Assembly (NCBI GenBank): GCA_024640305.1
Contig: JAHEFG010000014.1
Span: 1-43,451 of the forward strand
Origin: Gammaproteobacteria bacterium
GTDB lineage: Bacteria; Pseudomonadota; Gammaproteobacteria; Steroidobacterales; Woeseiaceae
Reading direction: 5' to 3'
Length of the DNA: 43,451 bases
Position 1 is the stretch's first letter. Every line of letters starts with the position of its first letter. Of this stretch, positions 19,802 to 28,201 are shown piece after piece. Under the pieces are notes generated by a model. The model searched no databases, was not told where the DNA came from, and saw only the letters and a program-made list of their open reading frames with translations. Made by a program: the position numbers and the translations under genes.

Positions 19802-20305
19802 CTAGTCGCTGTCGTTTGTCGACCCGGTCCGGCGAACCTTGCGCAACAATGCAGCCAGTTCATTACGCTCCCGCAAGCTAATACCCCGCAGACTCTTGTC
19901 TGCAGCATCCAGTCGCGACCGAATCGCGTCGTCAATCGCCCGTTTGCCCGCCGCAGTCAATGACACAATGACACCTCGCCGATCATTCTTGTCAGGCTGA
20001 CGGCGCACGAGCTGTCGTGCTTCCAGCTTGTTGATGCGATTGGTCATCGCGCCACTACTGAGGCCGGTTTCTGCAGCCAGGCCAGTAGCTGCAAGCGCAT
20101 AGGGCCGCCCCTGCCGCCGAAGAGCCGAAAGAACGTCATATTCGAACAGCTCGAGCTCCAGGGGTTCGAGGGCTTCTGCCGCCTGGCGAAGAAAAGTCCT
20201 GTGCAGTGACATTATTCGAATAACGACGCCGAGGCTGGCCGTATCAAGCTCCGGCCGCTCTTCAGACCACTGCTCAAGAATTTCATCAACAACGTCTTTT
20301 TTCAT
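19802..20305 (-). CDS. MarR-family transcriptional regulator
   Basis: 167 residues. Winged-helix MarR core with the recognition-helix block LAAETGLSSGAMTNRINKLEARQLVRR and the wing DKNDRRGVIVSLTAAGK. The N-terminal helix contains ELELFEYDVLSALRR. I take the ATG at 20305; an upstream TTG at 20317 would add four residues, and neither has a strong ribosome-binding site. It is divergent from the luciferase-like gene, and a dyad in the shared promoter region is a likely operator. The ligand is unknown; the proteins it resembles in this arrangement respond to phenolics or oxidants. Confidence 0.9.
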   Translation of the reverse strand: MKKDVVDEILEQWSEERPELDTASLGVVIRIMSLHRTFLRQAAEALEPLELELFEYDVLSALRRQGRPYALAATGLAAETGLSSGAMTNRINKLEARQLVRRQPDKNDRRGVIVSLTAAGKRAIDDAIRSRLDAADKSLRGISLRERNELAALLRKVRRTGSTNDSD

Positions 20306-20339
20306 ACGTTTGCTCAATATTTATATTTTTATATCAAAC

Positions 20340-20356
20340 TACTTGACATGAAAGTA
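20340..20356. promoter_or_regulatory. Candidate MarR operator overlapping a -35 box
   Basis: TACTTGACATGAAAGTA has arms TACTT and AAGTA around seven bases, the size and style of MarR-family sites. It contains the -35 TTGACA (20343-20348) of the plus-strand promoter, whose -10 GATACT lies at 20365-20370, 16 bases on. Binding there would block transcription of 20409-21171, and it is close to the AT-rich marR promoter. Confidence 0.5.
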
Positions 20357-20408
20357 TTTTCGCAGATACTTCGGCAAAAGGTCTACTTTTCAACATCGAA
20401 ACCGAATC

Positions 20409-20903
20409 ATGGCAATGCAACTACACCAGCCTACCCGATTCCAGCTGCCTGCGAGAGCGGGCACTAAGCCATACGCTTCGAACGAGTTACCGACCAGGCT
20501 GTCGCTGATAGACAGGATCGCCAACCTCAAGGAAATCGAGACGATCCGGAGCAGCAACAACGCCGCAACGTGCCAACTGGATGTATACGTCAGGCCAAAC
20601 CTGTCTGCATCGCTCCGTGAACTGAAAGCGCCACAATTCCTTTACAGCGTGAACTGTAACAAAGTAACAATCAATGGCCTTGACCACAGGACAAGACAAC
20701 AGGTTTTGGACCACGGTTGGGGCGAAATCTTGTCCGGGCGTCTGGTTATTCACATGCCACGTGACAACGAAGAACTGGACATCGTCTGGGGTCTTCTATT
20801 ACGAGCATACAACTTAATTTCCATTTATTCGGCCCAGGAAGCCGGCACACCCATGGTGCCGAACTGGGGCTTACCGAGATTCTCACGCACATCCCTTCAA
20901 TAG
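20409..20903 (+). CDS. Luciferase-like domain (DUF5519-type) protein
   Basis: 164 residues, no signal peptide. The C-terminal part RQQVLDHGWGEI...LVIHMPRDNEELDIVWGLLLRAYNLI resembles the end of the small 'luciferase' domain/DUF5519 family, with its GW(G/A)E...YAPRD-EEL-VV pattern. The N-terminal 35 residues are not recognisable. No catalytic residues can be assigned; the family name does not imply light production. The start is uncertain: ATG at 20409 or 20415, with no clear ribosome-binding site. It is 13 bases upstream of the acidic gene and probably cotranscribed with it under MarR control. Confidence 0.6.
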   Translation: MAMQLHQPTRFQLPARAGTKPYASNELPTRLSLIDRIANLKEIETIRSSNNAATCQLDVYVRPNLSASLRELKAPQFLYSVNCNKVTINGLDHRTRQQVLDHGWGEILSGRLVIHMPRDNEELDIVWGLLLRAYNLISIYSAQEAGTPMVPNWGLPRFSRTSLQ

Positions 20904-20916
20904 AGGAGTAAGGAAA

Positions 20917-21171
20917 ATGCGTCGGTTTGAAAGCGACTATGATGAGTTCGATGAGCTTGACGAAATCAGCTATAGCAGCGTCGGAGCCCTTCGTCGCAAA
21001 GTCCATGACAGACAACGTCAGAAAAAGCGTAGCCGTATGAGCCAGCCCGAAAACGATTTATGGGATGACGATGACTTTGGCAATAGCGACGACTACACCG
21101 AAAACGACTTTGACGACTACCGCGAAGACGAGTTTGACCGAATGTCAGGATTAGATTTCGGCGCACGTTAA
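20917..21171 (+). CDS. Small highly acidic protein, unknown
   Basis: 84 residues with a strong ribosome-binding site (GAGGAGTAAGG) just before the ATG, so it is very likely translated. Both ends are extremely rich in D, E and Y (for example DYDEFDELDE and DDYTENDFDDYREDEFD), flanking a basic middle (LRRKVHDRQRQKKRSRM). Such charge segregation suggests a disordered protein or one that mimics or binds nucleic-acid-binding partners; this is inference. No membrane segment, no cysteines. I do not recognise a family. Confidence 0.75.
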   Translation: MRRFESDYDEFDELDEISYSSVGALRRKVHDRQRQKKRSRMSQPENDLWDDDDFGNSDDYTENDFDDYREDEFDRMSGLDFGAR

Positions 21172-21288
21172 CCAGGAAAAGATCCGCCCAATTCGCAAAG
21201 CACAAGCGCTGAGCGACTGCGGGATTTTCGAAAGGACGCCTATAGATCGAGCCGAGCGGCGACTGCAATGCCTGCGGCCTGATTTGAC

Positions 21289-21309
21289 CGAAAGACCCAG
21301 ACTCTTTCG
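21289..21309. terminator. Hairpin between convergent genes
   Basis: CGAAAGA (21289-21295) and TCTTTCG (21303-21309) form a perfect 7-bp inverted repeat with a 7-base loop, between the acidic gene and the NhaC gene that face each other. There is no T-run on either side, so a terminator role is only a possibility. Confidence 0.3.
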
Positions 21310-21326
21310 TTCAATGTCGCGGATTT

Positions 21327-22787
21327 TCAACCGGTCGCCGCCTCCGGCTCACCCTCTATCTCTTCGATAGTAAATCCTGTAAACCCATAGATAACCGAAA
21401 CCACCGGATTGATCAGGTTGAAAAACACGAACGGCAGATAGGCGAAAGTTGCAACGCCCAATGTAGCCGCCATGTAGGCACCGCAGGTATTCCACGGAAC
21501 CAGCGGCGACGTTAACGTCCCGGAATCTTCGATTACACGGGACAGGTTCTTTGGCTTGAGGCCGCGACGCTGAAATTCGGCCTTGTACATCTTGCCGGGC
21601 AGAACGATGGCGATATATTGGTCAGCCGCGATGACATTAATCCCGATGCATGATAGTACAACCGTCATTATCAACGCACCGGTGGACTTGGCTGCGGCTA
21701 GCGCCGACCGGACCAGTCGCATGAGCATGCCGCTATGCTCCAGCACTGCACCGAATGCCATTGCGGACAAGATCAACCAAATTGTCACCAGCATGCTGCT
21801 CATGCCACCGCGCGACAGAAGCGCATCGACCTCAGCTACACCGGTAGCAGACGTGTAGCCGTTTGCCAGCGCCAGCCACACGCCTTTGGTCATAGCCAGC
21901 GCCGGCGACAGGTCCGGCGACTCGGCGAATGCAAGTACAGCGGTGGGCTGCAATACCAGTGCAACAAAACCGCCAAGCAACGCGCCGAACAGGATTGTGG
22001 GCAACGGCGGCACCTTGCGAAATGCCATGACGAACACTACGAGCAGCGGGATCAGCGCAAGTGGTGTGATATTGAAAGCTTCCGCCAGTGTCCCCTTTAA
22101 CGATTGCAGTGAATCGCTGCTTGCCTGCACTTCGGTGCCAAGCCCGAGGGCCGCGAACAGGATCAGCGCGAGCGTGAATGACGGTGCGGTAGTCCAGACC
22201 ATGTGCCGGATATGCGTAAAGAGATCCGTTCCGGCGACCGCTGGAGCCAGGTTGGTGGTATCTGACAGCGGTGACATCTTGTCGCCGAAGTAGGCGCCGG
22301 AAATGATCGCACCAGCCGCAATCTCCGCCGATAAGCCCAGCCCCAGTGCAACGCCAATCAGCGCCACACCGAGAGTGCCGGCGACAGTCCAGGAGCTACC
22401 TGTGGATAGCGCTGCAATTGCGCAGATAATGCAGGCCGCGACATAGAACCACTGCGGACTGAGTATTTCGAGACCGTAGTAAATCAACGCGGGCACCGTA
22501 CCGGCCAGCAGCCACGTGCCGATAAGTCCGCCAACGGCCAGCAGGATCAGCACCGCACCCATTGAAGTGCCTATGCCATCAACGATTGCAGCGAGAATGT
22601 CATTCCACGAATGTCCATTCTGTATCGCGACAATTGCTGCGATCGCGGCCCCGAGCGTCAGTACGATCTGATTTGGCCCCAGCGAGGAATCCGAGCCAAA
22701 GAGTTTGACCGATAGAAACAACATGAGGATCAACGAGACGACTGGAATCAGAGCATCGATAAGTGTCGGTTCTTTCGGCCGATTCAT
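21327..22787 (-). CDS. NhaC-family Na+/H+ antiporter
   Basis: Inner-membrane sodium/proton (or related cation/organic acid) antiporter, 486 residues with about 11-12 hydrophobic segments. NhaC-family blocks visible include IAALSTGSSWTVAGTLG (about 125-142), ISGAYFGDKMSPLSDTTNLA and EDSGTLTSPLVPWNTCGAYMA near the C-terminus. The ATG at 22787 follows GAGGG about 11 bases upstream. It stands alone between the acidic gene and the lipid cluster. Some NhaC relatives exchange lactate/malate rather than sodium, so the substrate is not certain. Confidence 0.9.
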   Translation of the reverse strand: MNRPKEPTLIDALIPVVSLILMLFLSVKLFGSDSSLGPNQIVLTLGAAIAAIVAIQNGHSWNDILAAIVDGIGTSMGAVLILLAVGGLIGTWLLAGTVPALIYYGLEILSPQWFYVAACIICAIAALSTGSSWTVAGTLGVALIGVALGLGLSAEIAAGAIISGAYFGDKMSPLSDTTNLAPAVAGTDLFTHIRHMVWTTAPSFTLALILFAALGLGTEVQASSDSLQSLKGTLAEAFNITPLALIPLLVVFVMAFRKVPPLPTILFGALLGGFVALVLQPTAVLAFAESPDLSPALAMTKGVWLALANGYTSATGVAEVDALLSRGGMSSMLVTIWLILSAMAFGAVLEHSGMLMRLVRSALAAAKSTGALIMTVVLSCIGINVIAADQYIAIVLPGKMYKAEFQRRGLKPKNLSRVIEDSGTLTSPLVPWNTCGAYMAATLGVATFAYLPFVFFNLINPVVSVIYGFTGFTIEEIEGEPEAATG

Positions 22788-22932
22788 GTGCGGGCACGCC
22801 CTCTTATTATTTTGCTAGCCACCAAGCAGATAGCTAGTTGTCGATAGCGATGTCATTTGACTCCGCCGACAATACCGACAAAGCGCCCGCAACTCCACTG
22901 CACATGCAGTTCTGTGCCCTCGCAGCCGCCCT
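22788..22932. other. Spacer between cfa and nhaC-like genes
   Basis: 145 bases between the last gene of the lipid operon and the antiporter gene. I see no clear terminator hairpin with a T-run and no open frame with a start signal. Confidence 0.4.
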
Positions 22933-24210
22933 CTAGTAGCTAATTCTGTCGCAGCGAGCGCCCGGTCGCATGATGAGCATTTGCACTGTCCCGGTAGCCC
23001 GTTCCAGGAACGCGCTCTCGCAATAGCACAGGTAAAATTCCCACATTCGTATGAATGCGTCGGAATAACCGAGCTCACGCACCTCTGCAATGCGGGCGAA
23101 AAACCGATCGCGCCAGGTCCGCAGCGTCGTCGCGTAGTGCGGCCCAATATCTTCCAGGTGTAAGACCCGCATATCCGTATGTTTGGTCATCGTATGCGAC
23201 ATGTCCGTAACCGACGTCAGGCAGCCGCCTGGAAAAATGTATCGATTAATGAAGTCCACGTCGGTCTTGTACTCGTCGTAGCGCTGGTCGGCAATCGTAA
23301 TCGCCTGCAACAGCATTTGCCCATCCGGTTTCAACAGGTCACAGCACTTCTTGAAGTATTCATCGTGATACTCGTGACCAACCGCTTCGATCATCTCAAT
23401 CGAGACGAGTTTGTCGAACTTTCCTTCGAGATCACGATAATCCCGGAGCAGCAAAGTAATCTTGTCTTCGAGACCTGCTTTAGCGACCGCTTGCTTCGCG
23501 TAGTTGAACTGCTGCTCTGAAATTGTCGTCGTAGTGACATGGCAACCATAGTGTCTCGCTGCATGAATGGCGAACCCGCCCCAGCCGGTACCGATCTCGA
23601 TCAGCGAATCGTCCGCTGATAGATCCAGTTTTCTGCAGATTCGATCAAGTTTCTCGGTTGATGCATCTTCAAGTGATGTGTCGCGCGTATCGAAGTATGC
23701 GCACGAATACATCATCTTGGGATCGAGCCAGAGTTGGTAGAACTCATTGCCGAGGTCGTAATGCGCCGCGATATTCTTGCGACTGCCCTTTCGTGTGTTT
23801 TTATTAAGAAAATGGAGCAATTTCTGCGCTGGCTTGCTCAGCAATGCCAGCCCCGAATCCATCTGATCGAGAACTTCTCTATTTCGAAGAAGAATGCGCA
23901 GCAAATCGCTGAGCTCAGCGCAGGCCCAGTAACCATGGATGTAAGCCTCACCCGCTCCGATGGATCCGCCGAACGCTACGTCACTGTAAAACTTTGGATT
24001 CAGCACGCGCAGTTGCGCAGTCAACGGAAGATCGTCCGTCAATTTACCGAACGTCAGGTGTTCACCGTTCTCACTGACGACAACCTGCCCGTCCTGGAGC
24101 TTTTCAAGACGCGACAACACTATTCGACGGGCCAGCTTGTCCAATACTGTCCCTTTGACAATCTCTTTGCTAACTTTGGGTGAGTCCAGGGAAACGAATC
24201 TCGTGTTCAT
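22933..24210 (-). CDS. cfa: Cyclopropane-fatty-acyl-phospholipid synthase family protein
   Basis: SAM-dependent enzyme that adds a methylene (or methyl) carbon to unsaturated acyl chains of membrane phospholipids. From the ATG at 24210 it is 425 residues. The N-terminal substrate-binding part is followed by the core starting KNIAAHYDLGNEFYQLWLD, MMYSCAYF (Cys170 region, equivalent to the active-site cysteine segment of Cfa) and SAM motif EIGTGWGG (205-212). SIEMIEAVGHEY and FPGGCLTS follow. The start has AAGGAGG about 10 bases upstream and overlaps the stop of the preceding gene (ATGA). The frame extends 48 codons further, but into that gene. Last gene of the eight-gene cluster. It could make cyclopropane or methylated fatty acids. 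Confidence 0.93.
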   Translation of the reverse strand: MNTRFVSLDSPKVSKEIVKGTVLDKLARRIVLSRLEKLQDGQVVVSENGEHLTFGKLTDDLPLTAQLRVLNPKFYSDVAFGGSIGAGEAYIHGYWACAELSDLLRILLRNREVLDQMDSGLALLSKPAQKLLHFLNKNTRKGSRKNIAAHYDLGNEFYQLWLDPKMMYSCAYFDTRDTSLEDASTEKLDRICRKLDLSADDSLIEIGTGWGGFAIHAARHYGCHVTTTTISEQQFNYAKQAVAKAGLEDKITLLLRDYRDLEGKFDKLVSIEMIEAVGHEYHDEYFKKCCDLLKPDGQMLLQAITIADQRYDEYKTDVDFINRYIFPGGCLTSVTDMSHTMTKHTDMRVLHLEDIGPHYATTLRTWRDRFFARIAEVRELGYSDAFIRMWEFYLCYCESAFLERATGTVQMLIMRPGARCDRISY

Positions 24211-24977
24211 CGGGGAACAACCTCCTTTTCCTTGCCGGGGTGTACATACAGGGGAACGCGTTTCATCCAGAGCCGCAGCGCTTCCCAGTGGATCGCGAGA
24301 ATTATCTTGCTTGTCATGAGCGGGAATCGCAGCAGCACCCCGGCCAATGACCAACTGCTTATCCTCTTACGGCTCAGCCCCATTGCAGCATCAAAGATCC
24401 GGGCACCATTCATGGCGTTCGCCATATAGACCGAGAGCCGGTCAGTCGGTTTGGACAATGCCCAGTCGTATTCGACATCCATCGGCATGAACGGTGACAC
24501 ATGCATTTTCTTTTTCGGGCGGAATCGCCAGGACAACGACCCAGGTTCTCCACGCTGACAATCAAGCACATACGTATCGCGCTCGCCCCACGGCGTATTA
24601 TTTACCTCAGCGACGATGTATTGAACCGTGTCACCGTCGGCTGCAAAGCAATAGTAAAAGCTGACCGGGTTAAAACAGTAGCCGAAGTAAGATAGGTTCG
24701 TCAGCAGTCGAATAGGCCCCTCTGGTCGATTGCCCGTATCACTTTCGACGAGATCGCGGATAACATCGGCAAGCGGTTTATCCCTCGGACCCAAGTGATC
24801 ATCGCGTCGAAACCGCGCGAGTGCTGGCCGCGACACTGACCAGAACCAGCGCCCGGCAAATATAGTTGGCAACTCATCAAGATCCAGGTACATCATGAAC
24901 AAGCGATAGCTGAACTGATGCGTCACCGGCTTTTTTCGAGTATGTCTAACTCGCCCTTCGTAGATGCAGCTGTCCAT
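24207..24977 (-). CDS. DUF1365 protein
   Basis: 256 residues from the ATG at 24977, preceded by GAGGAG. DUF1365 hallmarks are the start IYEGRVRHTRKKPVTHQFSYRLFMMYLDLDEL, the YFGYCFNPVSFYYCF block and VAEVNNTPWGERDTY. A C-terminal hydrophobic stretch follows. The biochemical activity is unknown, but the gene is nearly always next to the flavin oxidoreductase and a Cfa-type enzyme, which points to fatty-acid modification. It overlaps the upstream gene by 32 bases and the downstream gene by 4. Confidence 0.93.
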   Translation of the reverse strand: MDSCIYEGRVRHTRKKPVTHQFSYRLFMMYLDLDELPTIFAGRWFWSVSRPALARFRRDDHLGPRDKPLADVIRDLVESDTGNRPEGPIRLLTNLSYFGYCFNPVSFYYCFAADGDTVQYIVAEVNNTPWGERDTYVLDCQRGEPGSLSWRFRPKKKMHVSPFMPMDVEYDWALSKPTDRLSVYMANAMNGARIFDAAMGLSRKRISSWSLAGVLLRFPLMTSKIILAIHWEALRLWMKRVPLYVHPGKEKEVVPR

Positions 24978-26220
24978 CGGATAGCCTCTCCTCGAAATGC
25001 TCAAGAGCGTTGAGTGCGCTAACGACGCCGTCCTCGTGAAAGCCGTTCCGCCAGTAAGCGCCACAGAAAAACGTGCGATCCACGTTTACATCGACCTGTC
25101 GCTTCTGGGCAGCAACGGACTCGCGTGAGAAAACCGGGTGCTCGTACTGCTCCGTCCGAATGATCTTGTCAGGGTCGATACACTGATCGTTATTCAGAGT
25201 TACGAGATACTGGGTGTTTGCCTTGAGTCCCTGCAGAATATTCATGTTGTAGGTAACGGCAACATGGCGGGCCATATCGCGTGGAATATGATAATTCCAT
25301 GCCGCCCAGGCACGACGTCTTGTTGGCATTAGCGATTCATCAGTATGCAGTATTGCGTCATTGCATTGATATTTAATCGCGCCAAGAACATCACGTTCTG
25401 CAGCCGTCGCATCCTGGAGCAACAACAGAGCCTGATCACTGTGGCAGGCCACGAAAACGTAATCGAAAACTTCTTTGCCACCGGAAGCAGAATGCAGTTC
25501 TACGTAATCCTCAAAACGCCGAATGGACTGCACAGGGCTGTTAAGACGAATCCGGTCACGATGTGCCGCCACGAGCTTGGTGACGTACTCTCGTGAACCG
25601 CCCTTGATTACTCGCCAGACAGGACGGTCCTTAATTTGCAACAGGCCGTGATTGCCGAAGAACTGCACCAGAAACTTGACCGGCATATCCAGGATCGATT
25701 GCGGCTCGGCCGACCAGATTGCCGCAGCCATCGGCACGAGATAGTAATCGATGAACTCCCGGCTGTATCCATTTGCGAGAACATAGTCTTTCAGCGTGCC
25801 TGGGTCTGCGAGGTCTCCGACGCTAGCCAATGCCGTTTCATTAAAACGCAGAATGTCACGAATCATTCGATAAAACTGGGGCCGAAAAACATTTCGGCGT
25901 TGTGCGAATAACGAGTCAAGCGATGACCCACAGTATTCCAGGTCACTATCTTTATCTTGTACGCTAAAGCTCATTTCGCTTGGCTGCGACTCCTGCCCGA
26001 TCTCATCCAGCAGGCGGATGAAATTCGGGTAAGTTCGATCATTAAAAACGATAAAGCCTGTATCAACAGCATACTTTTGGCCGTTTTCAAAAACATCTGC
26101 AGTATTCGTATGACCGCCAACATGGGCACCGGACTCGAACACAGTAATGTCGTGCTGCTGACGAAGCTTGTAAGCAACAACATTTCCCGCAATTCCAGAA
26201 CCGACAATGGCAACTTTCAT
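24946..26220 (-). CDS. FAD-dependent amine-oxidase-like oxidoreductase (COG2907 type)
   Basis: 424 residues. Rossmann FAD-binding start MKVAIVGSGIAGNV (GxGxxG at 7-12), then VFESGAHVGGHTNT, the family motif VDTGFIVFNDRTYPNF, and the C-terminal FCGAYWRNGFHEDGVVSAL, where the flavin ribityl chain is bound. COG2907 proteins neighbour cyclopropane synthase and DUF1365 genes across proteobacteria and are in the ChrR singlet-oxygen regulon of Rhodobacter. They are suspected of oxidising or desaturating acyl chains. The start is 26220, 4 bases after the lipocalin stop; the longer frame from 26265 is inside the lipocalin gene. Confidence 0.92.
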   Translation of the reverse strand: MKVAIVGSGIAGNVVAYKLRQQHDITVFESGAHVGGHTNTADVFENGQKYAVDTGFIVFNDRTYPNFIRLLDEIGQESQPSEMSFSVQDKDSDLEYCGSSLDSLFAQRRNVFRPQFYRMIRDILRFNETALASVGDLADPGTLKDYVLANGYSREFIDYYLVPMAAAIWSAEPQSILDMPVKFLVQFFGNHGLLQIKDRPVWRVIKGGSREYVTKLVAAHRDRIRLNSPVQSIRRFEDYVELHSASGGKEVFDYVFVACHSDQALLLLQDATAAERDVLGAIKYQCNDAILHTDESLMPTRRRAWAAWNYHIPRDMARHVAVTYNMNILQGLKANTQYLVTLNNDQCIDPDKIIRTEQYEHPVFSRESVAAQKRQVDVNVDRTFFCGAYWRNGFHEDGVVSALNALEHFEERLSDGQLHLRRAS

Positions 26221-26224
26221 AGCA

Positions 26225-26755
26225 TCACCAACGTTGCGGCACGCGCTGCACTTTAGACGTGTCATAGCCGAGCGAATCGATCAGTGAAACGAGTTCATCG
26301 TAATCCAGATCAGAGATAGTCGGGGTTCGCGCCATGATCCATACGAAGTCACGACTCTGTCGGCCGATGATCGTCTTCGAATAATCGTCGTCGAGGTAGA
26401 CGATGCGATAATCCGCCTTGACAGGCCAAACAAAACGCATCCCCCAAAGGGCGTTTGACTCATCATCTGCAATGAAAGCCTTCGGATTGTACTCTTTCAC
26501 CTTGCCGTCGAAGCCGCCTTTTCTAAAGGTGAAATGCGTAGCGATCGTTCCATCATCATTCAGCGTGTAAGTCTCAACAGCGTTGTGAGCATCTTTCTCC
26601 AGGAAGGTCGGGATATTAGCAATGACGTACCAGGGTCCCATAAAGCGTTCAATATCGACATGATCGACTGTCTTCATCTCAGGTCCTTTGGCTGCGCAGC
26701 CAACGAGCAAGATCGCTGTAAAGGCGACAAGCACCAGTTTCGAACAAGCGCTCAT
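26225..26755 (-). CDS. blc: Lipocalin lipoprotein (Blc type)
   Basis: Outer-membrane lipocalin that binds fatty acids or lysophospholipids. 176 residues from the ATG at 26755, with a lipoprotein signal ending LVGC (Cys20). Lipocalin signatures are GPWYVIANIP (G-x-W, 40-50), YNPKAFIADDESNALWGMRFVWPVKADYRIVYLDDDYSKTIIG-type strands, and the C-terminal arginine in VQRVPQ. One base separates the start from the stop of the gene before it (TGATATG). Its place in the cluster suggests it handles fatty acids or peroxidised lipids in the envelope. Confidence 0.92.
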   Translation of the reverse strand: MSACSKLVLVAFTAILLVGCAAKGPEMKTVDHVDIERFMGPWYVIANIPTFLEKDAHNAVETYTLNDDGTIATHFTFRKGGFDGKVKEYNPKAFIADDESNALWGMRFVWPVKADYRIVYLDDDYSKTIIGRQSRDFVWIMARTPTISDLDYDELVSLIDSLGYDTSKVQRVPQRW

Positions 26756-26756
26756 A

Positions 26757-27407
26757 TCAGGACAGCTCGTAGCGGATAACATGTCCGCCTTTTGCAACTG
26801 ATTCGAGCGCCAGCCATTCATCGTCCGGCGAGTACCATAGTGTCAGGTCCACTTCATAGGCTGTGACTTTGAAGCGCGTCGCTGTGACCGCCTGCCCACG
26901 AACCTCGAGCATTTCGTCTCCGACCTCTTCGACACGGACGTCCACGTACTCGCCGGTTTGCGGGTTCAGCAGCCGGGACTGTCCCAGAAAGTCCGGGTTC
27001 CAGTAAGCGAATGTCATAATGCACTCCGGCAGTTGTACCGGGGTGTCGCCTTTCTCGACAACAAAGCCATCGCCGGTTTTCTCTCCGGAAATCTGGCTAT
27101 GTTTGCCATTGGCATTAGTGCTTGAATCGACAGTCATCAGGCAGTTATCGGCCCAACGCTCGGCAGCGCTGTGCTCATATCGATACGCCGGTATGAGTAA
27201 TATCTTGTACTTGAAGCTGGCTTCACTCTGCACGTGTCTCACGCCGCCCACTTCCGCAACGGTAAACAAGTGCTTACCGACTTTCTTGTCATTCAGGTAA
27301 ACATCAAAGTCCCAATTGGCGACCTCTTCTGCGCCCCCTCTTTCAGGCGAAAGAAACGTAAGGCTGAGCAGCCCAAGCATTACCAGGCCACGTAGTTTGA
27401 ATTTCAT
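26757..27407 (-). CDS. Exported DUF6134-like (DUF3108-related) protein
   Basis: 216 residues with a Sec signal peptide (MKFKLRGLVMLGLLSLTFLSPERGGA). Mature protein starts WDFDVYLNDKKVGKHLF, a beta-rich fold like DUF6134/DUF3108 periplasmic proteins, with a two-cysteine core (DNCLMTVDSS...PECIMTFAYWNPDF). Function unknown. It overlaps the preceding gene's stop by one base (TAATG). It lies between the membrane proteins and the lipocalin, so it may help carry or process a lipid product across the periplasm; this is inference from context only. Confidence 0.8.
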   Translation of the reverse strand: MKFKLRGLVMLGLLSLTFLSPERGGAEEVANWDFDVYLNDKKVGKHLFTVAEVGGVRHVQSEASFKYKILLIPAYRYEHSAAERWADNCLMTVDSSTNANGKHSQISGEKTGDGFVVEKGDTPVQLPECIMTFAYWNPDFLGQSRLLNPQTGEYVDVRVEEVGDEMLEVRGQAVTATRFKVTAYEVDLTLWYSPDDEWLALESVAKGGHVIRYELS

Positions 27408-28201
27408 TATTTAGCTTCCTCTAGTACAGATGGGCTACGACGTGGCCCCGGGAAAAATGCGTTAGTGCGGCGAATATATTCGGCGTAGGCCGGTCGCCGG
27501 TCGCTAATTGTGTTCTCGAGCATGGCCACTCCAGACACCTTCAAGAGCAACAGGCTCATGAGAAGCGGTGACAGGATGCTCCACCATCCGCCCGATGCAA
27601 CAGCAAATAAGTAGAACGACCACCAGATACAGAAGTCCCCGAAGTAATTAGGGTGGCGTGTGTACCGCCAGAGCCCTGTGTCGAGGACTTGTCCCTTGCT
27701 ATCCGCCCGGGCTTTGAATCGCGACAATTGGTAGTCACCACCCGCCTCGAAGATGAAGCCGACAAGCCATAGCGCGGCCGCAACACCGTCAATCCAATTG
27801 AGTGCGGAACCCGACGTAATAGCCGGAAGTAGCGGCAGCGCGATCACCCAGGCAAGTACGCCCTGCAAACCAAAAACGATGTATAGACTCTTGAATCTGA
27901 AGCCAGGCTCGTTGTTCGCCCGTATTGACTGATAGCGATAGTCCTCCGGCTCACCCCAGTTACGTGCGGTGATATAAATAGACAGACGCAGCGCCCAGAC
28001 GGCGACCAGCACCAGAACCAATTGGCCCTTGTTGGACAGCGGCTCCGCTGCCAATGCAAATACCACGGCAGCGATCAGGAAGAACAATGACCACAAGCTG
28101 TCAACGAAACTGACATCGTTCTTGATAACGCTTAGCACCCAGCTGGCGACCCCAACGCCAAGAATGACGAACAGCGCAATTGTATAGGGATGCTGCAACA
28201 T
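27407..28201 (-). CDS. DUF1295 integral membrane protein (steroid 5-alpha-reductase-like)
   Basis: 264 residues with about six to seven hydrophobic helices. The C-terminal half carries the ICMT/5-alpha-reductase fold signature: GLWRYTRHPNYFGDFCIWWSFYL, then ENTISDRRPAYAEYIRRTNAFFPGPRR. Family members bind NADPH or SAM and reduce or methylate hydrophobic substrates in the membrane. In this cluster an acyl chain or isoprenoid is a plausible substrate. The start ATG overlaps the preceding stop by one base (TGATG). Confidence 0.92.
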   Translation of the reverse strand: MLQHPYTIALFVILGVGVASWVLSVIKNDVSFVDSLWSLFFLIAAVVFALAAEPLSNKGQLVLVLVAVWALRLSIYITARNWGEPEDYRYQSIRANNEPGFRFKSLYIVFGLQGVLAWVIALPLLPAITSGSALNWIDGVAAALWLVGFIFEAGGDYQLSRFKARADSKGQVLDTGLWRYTRHPNYFGDFCIWWSFYLFAVASGGWWSILSPLLMSLLLLKVSGVAMLENTISDRRPAYAEYIRRTNAFFPGPRRSPSVLEEAK

